A DNA stretch of 64,000 bases. It comes from Streptomyces sp. NRRL F-6676. GTDB taxonomy: Bacteria > Actinomycetota > Actinomycetes > Streptomycetales > Streptomycetaceae. Shown in pieces: positions 1-8,740 of this stretch (position 1 is its first letter; the number at the start of each line of letters is the position of its first letter). Made by a program: the position numbers and the translations under genes. The notes beneath the pieces are model-generated. The model saw nothing but the letters and a program-made list of their open reading frames with translations. It did no database searches and was not told the origin of the DNA. The stretch is taken from contig NZ_JOHS01000001.1 in assembly GCF_000725625.1 (NCBI RefSeq), positions 372,001-436,000 of the forward strand, read 5' to 3'.

Positions 1-706
1 TGGCCGCCAGGGAGACCTGGCTGGTGCGGCGGTACCGCTCGATCGCCGCCCGCTGCGCACGCAGTCCCTTCAGCACCCGCAGTCCGGCCACCAGGTCGGC
101 GGCGACGCCCGAGGCGTGCGCGGCCCGGTCCTGCTCGGCCTCGCTACGGCGCTCCAGCGGCTTGCTCAGCAGATGGCCGAGCCACAGCAGCAGGGGAGTG
201 CCGAGCAGCACGATCAGGCCGAGGGGCACGGACGTCAGCAGCAGCGCCACCGCGCTCACGGTGACGCCCGCGACGGCCCAGACCCCGCTCAGCAGCGCCA
301 TGTTGACCGCGCCGACCCGCTTGGCGTCCTCGGTGGCGACGTTGACCAGCTCACCGGGGAGCCGCCCGTCCTCGGCGCCGCCGCGCGCGTCGAGCACCCG
401 CCGTACGAGCGCGAGCCGGAGTGTGTGCGCGGCCTCCTCGGCGGCGCGCTCCCCGGCCCGGGCGCCCAGCCGGAAACTCCACGACAGGCACACGTACATG
501 ACGGCCAGGATCACGAGCCACCGCACCAGCCGTCCGCCGTCCCGGCCGGCGACGGCCTGGTCGATGACGACGCCGATGAGCAACGGCACCAGGGCCTCGC
601 CGAGTTGGTGCACACACCCGAGCGCCGCGCCGAGCCCGACGCGCCGCGCCTGCCCGCCCACCGACCGTGCCAGGACGTCCCGCCCCGTCAGCTTCCCCGC
701 TCCCAC
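1..706 (-). CDS. ABC transporter, transmembrane exporter domain (partial)
   Basis: Only the first ~235 residues are inside the window; the gene runs off the left edge. The reading frame begins at a GTG (706) with GGAGG six bases upstream, so the start is well supported although it is not ATG. The visible part is an ABC type I exporter transmembrane domain: an N-terminal segment, hydrophobic helices such as the one containing VPLLIGVVIDQAV and LVILAVMYVCLSW, then the coupling region LPGELVNVATEDAKRVGAV that is typical of these exporters. The nucleotide-binding domain would lie beyond the edge. An iron-box-like sequence sits 25-43 bases upstream, so the protein is probably iron regulated and may handle a siderophore, as IrtA/IrtB-type transporters do. 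The substrate is inference. Confidence 0.8.
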   Translation of the reverse strand, partial: MGAGKLTGRDVLARSVGGQARRVGLGAALGCVHQLGEALVPLLIGVVIDQAVAGRDGGRLVRWLVILAVMYVCLSWSFRLGARAGERAAEEAAHTLRLALVRRVLDARGGAEDGRLPGELVNVATEDAKRVGAVNMALLSGVWAVAGVTVSAVALLLTSVPLGLIVLLGTPLLLWLGHLLSKPLERRSEAEQDRAAHASGVAADLVAGLRVLKGLRAQRAAIERYRRTSQVSLAA

Positions 707-730
707 TCGCAACCTCCGACACCGGTGAAC

Positions 731-749
731 TTAGGTAAGGCTACTCTAA
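731..749. promoter_or_regulatory. Iron box (DmdR/IdeR-type operator)
   Basis: TTAGGTAAGGCTACTCTAA matches 16 of 19 positions of the actinobacterial iron box TTAGGTTAGGCTAACCTAA. It lies just upstream of the GTG start of the leftward ABC exporter gene, where a repressor would block its promoter. The rightward DoxX-like gene begins 163 bases away and may or may not be affected. Confidence 0.75.
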
Positions 750-911
750 GTTATGGCGCGGTGGTCAACGCCCTCGGGAGGATTTCCAGCAAGAAGGACC
801 CTGTACTGCGTCGATACCCGCACGGTATCGGCGCTGCGGAACGGGACTTGGACAGCCGTCCCGTCCAGGCGGTGGGATCGGAGCACACCCCTCATCCCCA
901 TGGACGGAACC

Positions 912-1274
912 ATGAAAACCGCTTATTGGATCATCGCCGGTCTGCTCGCCCTGTTCTACCTCTACGGCGGCGGAGTGAAGGTGATCCGCAGCCGTGCGCG
1001 GCTGCTGCCGATGATGGAGTGGGTGGACACCACCCCGATGCCGGCGGTGCGGGCCATCGGAGTCGTCGAGGTGCTCGGCGCGCTCGGGCTCGTCCTCCCG
1101 CCGCTGACCGGCATCGCCCCCTGGTCGGCCCTGGCCGCCGCCGTCGGGTTCGTGCTGCTCCAGATCGGGGCGACCAGGGTCCATCTGCGCCGCGGGGACC
1201 GGCAGATCGCCCTCAACCTGACGCTCCTGCTCGCCGCGGCCGTCACGGTGTGGACGGCGACGGTATGGGTGTGA
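912..1274 (+). CDS. DoxX-like small membrane protein
   Basis: A 120-residue protein with four predicted membrane helices: IIAGLLALFYLYGGGVKV, the region around VVEVLGALGLVLPPL, the stretch SALAAAVGFVLLQIGA, and a C-terminal LTLLLAAAVTVWTATVW. Layout and length fit the DoxX/DoxX-like family; the first helix followed by a conserved K and short loop is typical. The family has been linked to redox or quinone chemistry, but no specific activity can be read here. ATG at 912 is preferred over the in-frame ATG at 900 because GGACGGA precedes it and residues upstream of 912 are not family-like. It stands alone between an ABC gene and an SDR gene on the opposite strand. Confidence 0.7.
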   Translation: MKTAYWIIAGLLALFYLYGGGVKVIRSRARLLPMMEWVDTTPMPAVRAIGVVEVLGALGLVLPPLTGIAPWSALAAAVGFVLLQIGATRVHLRRGDRQIALNLTLLLAAAVTVWTATVWV

Positions 1275-1289
1275 CCGCGCCCCTGCGCC

Positions 1290-2240
1290 CTACCGGAAGC
1301 CCAGGTCCGGGTCCGCGCCGGTCAGTTCCACGCTCGTGGCCCACAGCCGGGCGGCGAGGTCCGGGTCGGTCATATGGGCGCGGGCGGACTCGCTGCGGGG
1401 CGCGCCGCGCATGCCGAACACCCTCGGCCCCCACAGCTGCCCGCCCCGCACCTCCGGATCGAGGACGGCACGGACGACCGGCCATGCCCCGGCCTCCTTG
1501 CCCTGCACCAGGAGCCCCGCGGGCAGCCCGCGCAGCCGCTCGCCGGCCGTCGTCACCCGCACCCCGGGACGGGAGGGGGTGAGCGAGTCCAGCGCACCGC
1601 CGGGGTGGGCCACCACACTGCGCACCGTGCTGCCGACGGCACGCAGCCGGCGGTCGAGCGCGAAGCCGAAGGCCATCTGCGCCAGCTTCGACCGCCCGTA
1701 GCTGCGCCCCGGCCGGTAGTCCCGGAGCGACTGGAGATCGTCCAGGTCCAGCCGCTCGGAGTTGGCCGCGAAGCTCCCCACCGTCACCACCCGGCCCGCC
1801 GGCGCCGCGCACAGCAAGGGTGCCAGCCACTGGGTGAGCGCGAAATGGCCGAGGTGGTTGGTGCCGAACATCAGCTCGTGACCGTCCGCCGTCTCCCGGC
1901 GCGGCGGATGGTCGAGCGCGACCCCGGCGTTGTGCACCACGGCGTCGAGACGGCCGACGCCGAGCCCGGCCGCGGCACCCCGCAGGGACGACAGGTCGGC
2001 GAGGTCGAGGGGCAGGTGCCGCACCCGCGCGCCGGGCACGTGCGCGCGGATCGACGCCATGGCGGCCCCGGCCTTCGTGGCGTCCCGGCAGCCCAGGACG
2101 ACGACGGCGCCGGTGCCGGCGAGCTGCTCCGCGACGAAGTAGCCGATCCCGGCGTTGCCCCCGGTGACCAGGAACGTCCTGCCCTCGGCGGACGGCAGCC
2201 GGTGCACGTCCCACGGACGGCTCGGGGATGCGGAAGACAC
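1290..2240 (-). CDS. Short-chain dehydrogenase/reductase
   Basis: A 316-residue classical-type SDR. The nucleotide-binding motif TGGNAGIG is at residues 27-34, the NAG motif occurs as HNAG near residue 110, and the catalytic Tyr/Lys pair appears as YGRSK. The C-terminus is longer than in a 250-residue SDR and resembles the retinol-dehydrogenase/protochlorophyllide-reductase-like subgroup (SLRDYRPGRSYGRSKLAQ). It should reduce or oxidise a carbonyl/alcohol with NAD(P)(H); the substrate cannot be read. The start is GTG with AGGAG nine bases upstream. It is monocistronic and ends 15 bases from the end of the convergent DoxX-like gene. Confidence 0.85.
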   Translation of the reverse strand: MSSASPSRPWDVHRLPSAEGRTFLVTGGNAGIGYFVAEQLAGTGAVVVLGCRDATKAGAAMASIRAHVPGARVRHLPLDLADLSSLRGAAAGLGVGRLDAVVHNAGVALDHPPRRETADGHELMFGTNHLGHFALTQWLAPLLCAAPAGRVVTVGSFAANSERLDLDDLQSLRDYRPGRSYGRSKLAQMAFGFALDRRLRAVGSTVRSVVAHPGGALDSLTPSRPGVRVTTAGERLRGLPAGLLVQGKEAGAWPVVRAVLDPEVRGGQLWGPRVFGMRGAPRSESARAHMTDPDLAARLWATSVELTGADPDLGFR

Positions 2241-2410
2241 GATGACGGACTCCTGTCGGCGAGAGACGGTGTGCTCGGCGCGAGCACCAGCCCGTCCAGG
2301 TTCACCGGGCCCACCGACAGCTCACCGACAGACCGCACCGCACTCGCCGACAGATCACCGACAGCCGCCCGCGGCGGGGGCGGGCCCGGATCACCGCCCG
2401 CCGCGGTGCC

Positions 2411-4828
2411 TCACAGGAACCGCCAGAGATGGTCGGCCGTGCCGTTGTCGTCGTACTGGACCACCTGCGCGCTGTTGGCGGTGGACATGGTGTCCACGCC
2501 GAGCACCTTGCCGCTGTTCCGGTTGCGCACGCGGTACCAGCCGTCGCCGTTGTCGACCAGCGTCCACAGGTGGTCGGCGGTCCCGTTGTCCTCGTACTGG
2601 ACGACGATCGCGCTGTTGGCCGTGGACATCCCGTCGACCCCCAGCACCTTGCCGCTCTGCCCGTTGCGGATCAGGTACCAGCCCTCGCCCCGGTCCACCA
2701 GCTGCCAGGCGTGGTCACCGGTGCCGGTGTTGTCGAACTGCACGACACGCGCGCTGTTCTCGGTGGACATGCCGTCCACGGCGAGGACCTTGCCGCTGTT
2801 CCTGTTCTCGATCCGGCGGAACGGCGGCTCCGGCGTCCACGCCCGCCCGTCGGGCGCGGCCGTCGGGAAGGACGTCACCCGCAGCCGTGCGGCGCCCATC
2901 GGCACCAGGGTGACGGTCTCCTCCGGCGCGGTGCTGCGCGCGGTGCCGTCCTGGAGCGGGGCGACGACGTGCTCGTCGTCGGCGACCCACTCCTCGATCC
3001 GCCGCGCCCGCGCGGTGAGCTTCAGCGGAACGGCGTCGTGGGTGAAGGGCTGGGCGGGGACGGGGCCGCCGGACCGCGTGAGGGTGAGCGGGGTGTCCGG
3101 GACGAGGCCGTAGTTCCAGGCGGTGGTGGCGTGCACCTCGTAGGAGGGGAAGGCGTCCGTGCCGCCGTAGCGGTCGTAGCGCTCGCCGATCTCCAGCGAG
3201 TACGTCAGCGGACCGCGCTCGACGCTGACGGCGCCGTGCTGGTCGGGCCACTCCCGCAGCCGGGCCTGCTGCGGCAGCCGCAGCCGGACCACGTCGCCGT
3301 CGTGCCAGGTGCGGGTGACCGTGGCCCAGGCCGGCCCGTCCGGGGCCGCGACGCGCTTGCCGTTGACGCTCAGCTCGGGCCCCCGGCACCAGCCGGGCAC
3401 CCGCAGCCGCAGCGGGAAGCGCACCGGCCGGGGCGTGGCGAGGGTGAGGGTGACGGTGTCCGCGAAGGGATAGCCGGTCTCCTCCGTGACCGTCACCGTC
3501 GTGCCGTCCGCGACCTGGGTGCGGACCGTGTTCGGCGCGTACATCGCCGCGGCCAGCCCCTTGTCGGGGGTGGCGAGCCACAGCTCCTCGGTGAAGTAGG
3601 GCCAGCCCATGCCGTAGTTGTGCGGGCAGCAGCGGTACTGGTCCACGCCGGCCTGGAAGGCCTGCATGGCGAACCCGTTCTGGAACTGCCCCTGCGTCTT
3701 GGGCCGGTTGTCGAGGTCGACGCTGTTGGCGCCGGTGATGTAGTGGGTGGAGGTGCCCTGCGGATCGAGGGAGGCCGGGAGCATGTTGAAGGCGAGGTCC
3801 TCGCAGCGGTCCGCCCACACCGGGTCGCCGGTGAGCCGGGTGAGCAGCTCGTGGCTGGCCATGAACTCCACGATGCCGCAGGTCTCGAAGCCCTGCCGGG
3901 GGTCGCCGAAGCCGGGGCGGTAGTTCTCGTCGCCGGCCAGCCCGCCGCCGGGGAACCGCCCGTACGCGGCCATGACGGTGTCGTAGGCCCGGTAGGTGGC
4001 GCGGGTGAGGTCCGCGGAGCCCGTGAGCCGCCCGTACTGGGCGGGTTCGCGGAAGCCCTGGGCGATGTTGACGTTGTGCCGGGTCGGCGTGGCGCCAGTC
4101 CAGTCGACGCCCTGGGTGTGCATCTTCGCCGCCAGGTCGAGCAGGAAGGGCTCGCCGGTGCGGTCGTACAGCCAGACGGCTATGTCGAGCCCGTCGCCCC
4201 AGCGGTAGGAGACCCAGCTGGTGTTGAACCCACCGGGCCCCTGCGCGTTCATGAACCGCAGGAACCGGGTCAGGAACGGGACGATACGGGAGTCGCCGCT
4301 GTACTCCTCGTGTGTGCGCAGGGCTTGCAGCAGCGGGAGGAAGGGCCAGAAGTCGGGGCCGCCGCCCAGCGAGGTGCGCAGCGCGCGGGGGCCGAAGAAG
4401 CCGTCGCTCTGCTGGGTGGCGAGGATCGCCTCCACCCACTCGCGGGAACGGGCCAGCGCCCGCCGGTCGTTCGTGGCGATCGCCAGCGGGATGTAGCCGC
4501 GCAGCCAGTACGGCACCTCCTCCCACGCGTCGTGCTCCGGGTGGACCCAGCCGGTGGAGGCGAAGTCGAGGAAGTGTGAGGCCTCCTCGAACCGGCCGCA
4601 CAGACCGGCCAGTTGGAGCCGGAGCTGCCCGGCGAGCCAGCCGCGGGCGGTGACACTGCCGGGCGGAAGCCGCCGGAAGGCGTCGGGCGTCCGCGCCGCC
4701 GCCCGCGGCCGGCCCGCCGGGGCGGCGGGGACCGCCGCGACCGCCGGAGCCGCGAGCGGCCCGCCGAGTGTTGCCGCGCCGAGCGTCACGGCGCCGGCAC
4801 CGAGGAGCGTACGTCTGCTGACGGACAT
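2411..4828 (-). CDS. Secreted GH127-type beta-L-arabinofuranosidase with ricin-type lectin domain
   Basis: 805 residues. The N-terminus has a twin-arginine signal (SRRTLL at 4-9, hydrophobic stretch, Ala-rich cleavage region), so it is probably exported folded. Residues ~50-640 are the six-hairpin catalytic domain of the DUF1680/GH127 group. The metal and catalytic cysteine signature is present: E315-x-C317 (FETCG) and C400-C401 (YRCCPHN), equivalent to the Zn-binding Glu/Cys and nucleophilic Cys of HypBA1-like enzymes. Residues ~670-805 hold three ricin-B-like repeats (NSGKVL.VD.MST.NSA.VVQ.D), a carbohydrate-binding tail. It likely releases L-arabinofuranose from plant glycans. A LacI-type palindrome lies 37-48 bases upstream of the start. 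Exact linkage specificity is uncertain because the GH127/GH146 families are close. Confidence 0.85.
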   Translation of the reverse strand: MSVSRRTLLGAGAVTLGAATLGGPLAAPAVAAVPAAPAGRPRAAARTPDAFRRLPPGSVTARGWLAGQLRLQLAGLCGRFEEASHFLDFASTGWVHPEHDAWEEVPYWLRGYIPLAIATNDRRALARSREWVEAILATQQSDGFFGPRALRTSLGGGPDFWPFLPLLQALRTHEEYSGDSRIVPFLTRFLRFMNAQGPGGFNTSWVSYRWGDGLDIAVWLYDRTGEPFLLDLAAKMHTQGVDWTGATPTRHNVNIAQGFREPAQYGRLTGSADLTRATYRAYDTVMAAYGRFPGGGLAGDENYRPGFGDPRQGFETCGIVEFMASHELLTRLTGDPVWADRCEDLAFNMLPASLDPQGTSTHYITGANSVDLDNRPKTQGQFQNGFAMQAFQAGVDQYRCCPHNYGMGWPYFTEELWLATPDKGLAAAMYAPNTVRTQVADGTTVTVTEETGYPFADTVTLTLATPRPVRFPLRLRVPGWCRGPELSVNGKRVAAPDGPAWATVTRTWHDGDVVRLRLPQQARLREWPDQHGAVSVERGPLTYSLEIGERYDRYGGTDAFPSYEVHATTAWNYGLVPDTPLTLTRSGGPVPAQPFTHDAVPLKLTARARRIEEWVADDEHVVAPLQDGTARSTAPEETVTLVPMGAARLRVTSFPTAAPDGRAWTPEPPFRRIENRNSGKVLAVDGMSTENSARVVQFDNTGTGDHAWQLVDRGEGWYLIRNGQSGKVLGVDGMSTANSAIVVQYEDNGTADHLWTLVDNGDGWYRVRNRNSGKVLGVDTMSTANSAQVVQYDDNGTADHLWRFL

Positions 4829-4864
4829 GCGGTGACCTGCCTTCTCACGGGAAGGGAGCGGGCT

Positions 4865-4876
4865 GACAACGTTGTC
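4865..4876. promoter_or_regulatory. LacI-family-type operator (GACAACGTTGTC)
   Basis: A perfect 12-bp palindrome 37-48 bases upstream of the GH127 gene. The same 12 bases recur at 40469-40480 before the GH92-PAP2 gene, and I saw no third copy. The central CG palindrome with AAC/GTT flanks is the usual form of LacI/GalR operators. No LacI regulator gene lies in the window. Confidence 0.65.
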
Positions 4877-4909
4877 GAAATCCCGCGGAGCGAGTGCGGG
4901 GCGAGGGTT

Positions 4910-4923
4910 TTACAACGTGGTAA
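4910..4923. promoter_or_regulatory. Imperfect second copy of the LacI-type operator
   Basis: TTACAACGTGGTAA is a 14-bp imperfect dyad sharing ACAACGT with the perfect palindrome at 4865-4876; the two centres are 46 bp apart. It could be an auxiliary operator for the GH127 gene. Confidence 0.35.
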
Positions 4924-5072
4924 TGGCCTCGGGTATGACACCACGACGGGGAGGACGTGTCCAGCGTGCGGGCAGGAGACGGCACGGGCGGTTCACCCCG
5001 CGCCCTTCGAAAGCAGGGGGGCTCCCGGGCCCGCCGCACGGGAACATTACGCGGGGCCCGCCCTCCCGTTGG

Positions 5073-5106
5073 CCGTACGGGCGGGCCGGCCGCCCCGCCC
5101 GTACGG
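5073..5106. repeat. Perfect 13-bp inverted repeat
   Basis: Arms CCGTACGGGCGGG (5073-5085) and CCCGCCCGTACGG (5094-5106) are perfectly complementary around an 8-base loop CCGGCCGC. It lies between two divergent genes, so it is not in a terminator position, and no T tract follows. A second imperfect dyad (GTGTG-CGGTA-CACAC, flanked by GAGG/CCTC) is at 5153-5175, nearer the tannase-like gene. Roles are unknown. Confidence 0.6.
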
Positions 5107-5257
5107 AGTGCGGCCCGGGGGCAGGTGGAACAACGCCCCACCGCGTGGGTGCGAGGAGTGTGCGGTACACACCTCAACCCCCGGGTGGCGGCGCCCTAAT
5201 GTCGCGGCATCACTTTGCCCGTGATCCGTGCCCGTGCGACGCAGAGGAGAGGTCGGC

Positions 5258-6937
5258 GTGAGCAGTAGATCGGCAAGAGGCGCGAGGACCCGCCGGTTCG
5301 CCGTGGTGGCGAGCATGGTCCTGTTGGCGGGGGCGACCCAAACTCTCGGGGCCGAGGCCGCGACCCCCACGACCGCGGCCGGCGCGGTGGCGACGGCGCC
5401 GCGGTGCGCCGCACTGGACGGGACCGGGATCCCGGCGTCGGTCATGAGCCTGCCGACCACCGGGGGCCGCGTCGGGTCGGCCTCGGTCGTGACCGGCGTC
5501 GTCAGCGGGAGGACGGTGCGCTACTGCCAGGTCGAGGCCGACCTCTTCCCCGTCGACCCCTCCGCGCCCGACATCAGGATGCGCGTCGCCCTGCCCTACG
5601 ACTGGAACGGCAAGGCCCTGATGTTCGGAGGCGGCGGCTACGACGGCACCGTTCCCGACCTGACGGGGAACGTGCCGTTCGGCCCCACCGACCAGCCGAC
5701 ACCGCTGGCCCGAGGGTACGCGACCTTCGCCAGTGACTCCGGCCATCAGCAGAGCCCGGCCGCCCCGCCGTCCCTGGACGGCTCGTTCGGCGCCAACGAC
5801 GAGGCGCTGGAGAACTTCGCCGCCGGTGACGCGCTCAAGAAGACGCGTGACGCGAGCCTGTTCCTCGTCCGCCGGGCCTACCGGGCGCACCCGGCCGAGG
5901 TCTACTTCGCGGGCGGCTCGACCGGCGGCCGCGAGGCACTCACCGTCGCCCAGCGGTGGCCGAAGGCGTTCGACGGCGTGATCTCCGGATACCCCGCCTG
6001 GAACAACCTCGCCGAGATCCTGGACCTGGGCCACCTGGCACAGGTCCTCTCCCGTCCCGGCGCCTTCCCCGGGGTCGAGAAGCAGACCCTCCTCCACGAC
6101 AGCGTCATCAAGGCGTGCGACGGCCGGGACGGCGCCGAGGACGGTGTCGTCTCCGACCCGCGCGGCTGCCACTTCGACGCGGCATCGCTGCGCTGCCCGC
6201 ACGGCGCCGACACCGGACCGACCTGTCTTTCGGACCCCCAGATCGAGGCCGTCGACGCCATGTCCTCCCCGTTCCGGTGGGGCTACCGGGTCGCCAGCGG
6301 CGAGACCCAGTACCCCGGCTTCCCGTTCCTCTCCGGCGCGGACATGCGCACGCCGTTCCTCGGCTTCGGCACCACGGCCCCGGCGAACCCCATGCCCGTC
6401 ACGAGCGGCTACGGGATGCAGTACTGGGACCAGTGGGTCAAGTACTTCCTCACCCGCGACCCGCACTACGACTCCCTCGACCTGGACCCCCGTCACCCCG
6501 GCAAGTGGCTCGACCGCATCAGCCGCCTGTCCACCGTCGAGGACCGCAACAACGCCGATCTGCGCCCCTTCGCCCGCGCCGGCGGCAAGCTCCTCCTGCT
6601 CCACGGCGCCGCGGACGAACTGGTCTCGCCCCGTTCGACGAACGACTACTACGAGCGGGTCCGCGACACCGTGGGCGCCCGGACGACCCACGACTTCCTG
6701 CGGTACTACGTCGTCCCCGGCGCCAACCACGCCAACTTCGGCACACCGGCGTTCGCCGCGAGCTGGGACTCGCTGACCGCGCTCGAACACTGGGTGGAGA
6801 AGGGGGACTCGCCCAGGAACCCGGTCGTGACCGACGCGGCCCACGACCGGACCCGGCCCCTGTGCGAGTACCCCACGTGGCCCAGGCACCGCGCGGGCGA
6901 CCCGGACAGCGCCACGAGCTTCGTCTGCGCACGCTGA
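5258..6937 (+). CDS. Secreted tannase/feruloyl esterase family hydrolase
   Basis: 559 residues. A Sec signal peptide occupies about residues 1-35 (Arg-rich start, hydrophobic VVASMVLLAGATQTLG, Ala-rich end). The body matches the tannase/feruloyl esterase family: the FASDSGHQ segment, the nucleophile motif GGSTGGRE with Ser221, acid Asp453 in HGAADELVSP, and His491 in PGANHAN. Fungal and bacterial relatives normally carry a CS-D-HC pattern in which a Cys before Ser and a Cys after His form a disulfide; here both are replaced (Gly220 and Ala492). It probably hydrolyses aromatic esters on plant polymers outside the cell. GTG 5258 is chosen over GTG 5228 because GGAGAGG lies five bases upstream. 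It is divergent from the GH127 gene. Confidence 0.85.
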   Translation: MSSRSARGARTRRFAVVASMVLLAGATQTLGAEAATPTTAAGAVATAPRCAALDGTGIPASVMSLPTTGGRVGSASVVTGVVSGRTVRYCQVEADLFPVDPSAPDIRMRVALPYDWNGKALMFGGGGYDGTVPDLTGNVPFGPTDQPTPLARGYATFASDSGHQQSPAAPPSLDGSFGANDEALENFAAGDALKKTRDASLFLVRRAYRAHPAEVYFAGGSTGGREALTVAQRWPKAFDGVISGYPAWNNLAEILDLGHLAQVLSRPGAFPGVEKQTLLHDSVIKACDGRDGAEDGVVSDPRGCHFDAASLRCPHGADTGPTCLSDPQIEAVDAMSSPFRWGYRVASGETQYPGFPFLSGADMRTPFLGFGTTAPANPMPVTSGYGMQYWDQWVKYFLTRDPHYDSLDLDPRHPGKWLDRISRLSTVEDRNNADLRPFARAGGKLLLLHGAADELVSPRSTNDYYERVRDTVGARTTHDFLRYYVVPGANHANFGTPAFAASWDSLTALEHWVEKGDSPRNPVVTDAAHDRTRPLCEYPTWPRHRAGDPDSATSFVCAR

Positions 6938-7022
6938 CGGAAACCGGGGCGCGGCTGTCTCAGGACGGTTGTCATCGCCGCTGTCGATGACCGCACCGCA
7001 CCGCACCGCTCCTGGACCGCCT

Positions 7023-7421
7023 TCACTCCACCCGCAGGCGACCGAGCTGTTCCAGGACGCGGTCGCGCAGGAGTTCGTACTCCGCGCGCAGTCTGCGCCA
7101 CTCGGTCGTCGGCGGGCGGGGTATCACCGTGCCCCCGACGACGATCTCCTCCGGGGCGAACTGCTCCCGGGTGAGGTCGATCTCGATGCCCATGCCCAGC
7201 CGGTTCCACCAGTGGTAGTCCACGCGCCGGCCGTCGACGTGCACCTCCCCGCGGAGCAGCTCGCCGCCCAGCAGGTCGTTGAGCACCATGGCGGTCACCC
7301 CGCACTGGTCCCGGGCCGGGTTGTCCGTCGTCCAGCGCTCCCGGTACTCGGGGGTGGCCGTCTCGGCGCTCCAACCGCGGCGGACGGCGCGTTCGATGTC
7401 GGTGAGAAGCAGCGGTGTCAT
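7023..7421 (-). CDS. YunG-like protein
   Basis: A 132-residue protein with the segment WTTDNPARDQCGVTAMVLNDLLGGELLRGEV followed by YHWWNR and IDLTREQF. This pattern (Cys-Gly-Val-Thr-Ala, a glycine-rich turn, then H-W-N-R and D-L-T-xx-Q-F) is that of the YunG family, whose biochemical role is unknown. The Cys40/His70 arrangement loosely recalls papain-like folds but this is not proven. The start ATG 7421 is chosen because the conserved region begins about 35 residues later and upstream sequence is non-coding in character. It lies downstream of the MFS gene on the same strand with a 68-base gap. Confidence 0.7.
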   Translation of the reverse strand: MTPLLLTDIERAVRRGWSAETATPEYRERWTTDNPARDQCGVTAMVLNDLLGGELLRGEVHVDGRRVDYHWWNRLGMGIEIDLTREQFAPEEIVVGGTVIPRPPTTEWRRLRAEYELLRDRVLEQLGRLRVE

Positions 7422-7489
7422 GCCGCCGATACTGCCGGCGGGCACTGACAACGGGGCCGCGACCACGGCCCCGCTGCCCCGCCCCGCCG

Positions 7490-8740
7490 CTACCCGCGCC
7501 GGGAGGGCTCGTCCGAAGCCGCCGGAGCCGGAGCCAGAACCGGAGCCGGCGTGGCCGGATCCGTCATGGCGCCGGCCGAGGCGATCACCTCGGACGGGCG
7601 GCCCCGGTCCATCAGACCGCCGGCCACCGCGAGGGCGAGCCCCGCCGCCGCGAGCGCCGCGCCGACCAGGGCGGGGGAGGCCCAGCCCCAGCCCGCCGAG
7701 ATGGCCAGCCCGCCGAGCCAGGCACCGCCCGCGTTGGCCAGGTTGAAGGCGGAGTGGTTGGAGGCCGCCGCCATCGTCGGCGCGTTCCTGGCCTTGGCCA
7801 TCAGCAGCATCTGGACGGGCGTGGTGACGAACGACCCCAGCGCACCGATGAAGACGAGCGTCACCAGGGCCGGCACGGTGCCGTCGGCCGCGAAGTAGAA
7901 GGCGACCAGCGCCGCGGCGAGCAGCGCGAGCCCCGCGTACAGCGTCGGCCGCAGCGCACGGTCGGTCAGCGGGCCCGCGACCAGCGTGCCGGCGGTCATG
8001 CCGACGCCGTAGAGCGAGAGGACGAGCGTGGTGGAGGAGTCGGAGATGCCCGTCACATGCGTCAGGATCGGCACCACGTAGCTGTAGACGGCGAAGAACC
8101 CGCCGAAGCCGACGACGGCCGTCACCAGACCGATCGCGACGTGCCGGTTGCCCATCGCCCGCAGTTCGTGACCGATCCCCGCGTGCCGGCCGCGCGGCTG
8201 ATGGGGGACGAAGGCGGCCAGCATGACGAGGGCGAGCAGACCGAGGACGGCGACCGCGATGTACGCCGACCGCCAGCCCAGGTGCTGCCCGAGCGCGGTG
8301 CCGGCCGGGACGCCGACGATGTTGGCCACGGTCAGCCCGAGGAACATCCGCGACACCGCGCGCCCGGCCCGGTCGGGCGCGACCAGCCGCGAGGCCACGA
8401 CGGCGCCCACCCCGAAGAGCGCACCGTGCGGCAGTCCCGCCAGGAACCGCGCGGCGAACAGCAGGCCGAAGCTGGGCGCGAAGGCGGAGGCCAGGTTGCC
8501 GACGACGAACAACCCCGACAGCATCAGCAGCAGCCTCTTGTGCGGGAGGCGCGCGCCGATGCCGGTCAGTACGGGTGCGCCGACGACGACGCCGAGCGCG
8601 TAGGCCGAGACGAGGTTCCCCGCGTGCGGTACCGACACCCCGACCCCGTCGGCGATCTCGGGCAGCAGCCCCATCGTGGCGAACTCGGTCGTGCCGATGC
8701 CGAAAGCGACGACGGCCAGGGCCAGCAGAGCCAGTGGCAT
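7490..8740 (-). CDS. MFS transporter, DHA1/AraJ type
   Basis: 416 residues with about twelve membrane helices. The N-terminus (ALLALAVVAFGIGTTEFATMGLLPEIADGVGVS) and following SAYALGVVVGAPVLTG are typical of the DHA1 drug-H+ antiporter/arabinose-efflux-like subgroup, and the loop GARLPHKRLLLM matches the MFS motif A position. It is probably a proton-driven exporter of small hydrophobic or sugar-like compounds; the substrate is unknown. The short C-terminal tail is Pro/Ala-rich. Start ATG 8740. It may be co-transcribed with the downstream YunG-like gene. Confidence 0.88.
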   Translation of the reverse strand: MPLALLALAVVAFGIGTTEFATMGLLPEIADGVGVSVPHAGNLVSAYALGVVVGAPVLTGIGARLPHKRLLLMLSGLFVVGNLASAFAPSFGLLFAARFLAGLPHGALFGVGAVVASRLVAPDRAGRAVSRMFLGLTVANIVGVPAGTALGQHLGWRSAYIAVAVLGLLALVMLAAFVPHQPRGRHAGIGHELRAMGNRHVAIGLVTAVVGFGGFFAVYSYVVPILTHVTGISDSSTTLVLSLYGVGMTAGTLVAGPLTDRALRPTLYAGLALLAAALVAFYFAADGTVPALVTLVFIGALGSFVTTPVQMLLMAKARNAPTMAAASNHSAFNLANAGGAWLGGLAISAGWGWASPALVGAALAAAGLALAVAGGLMDRGRPSEVIASAGAMTDPATPAPVLAPAPAASDEPSRRG

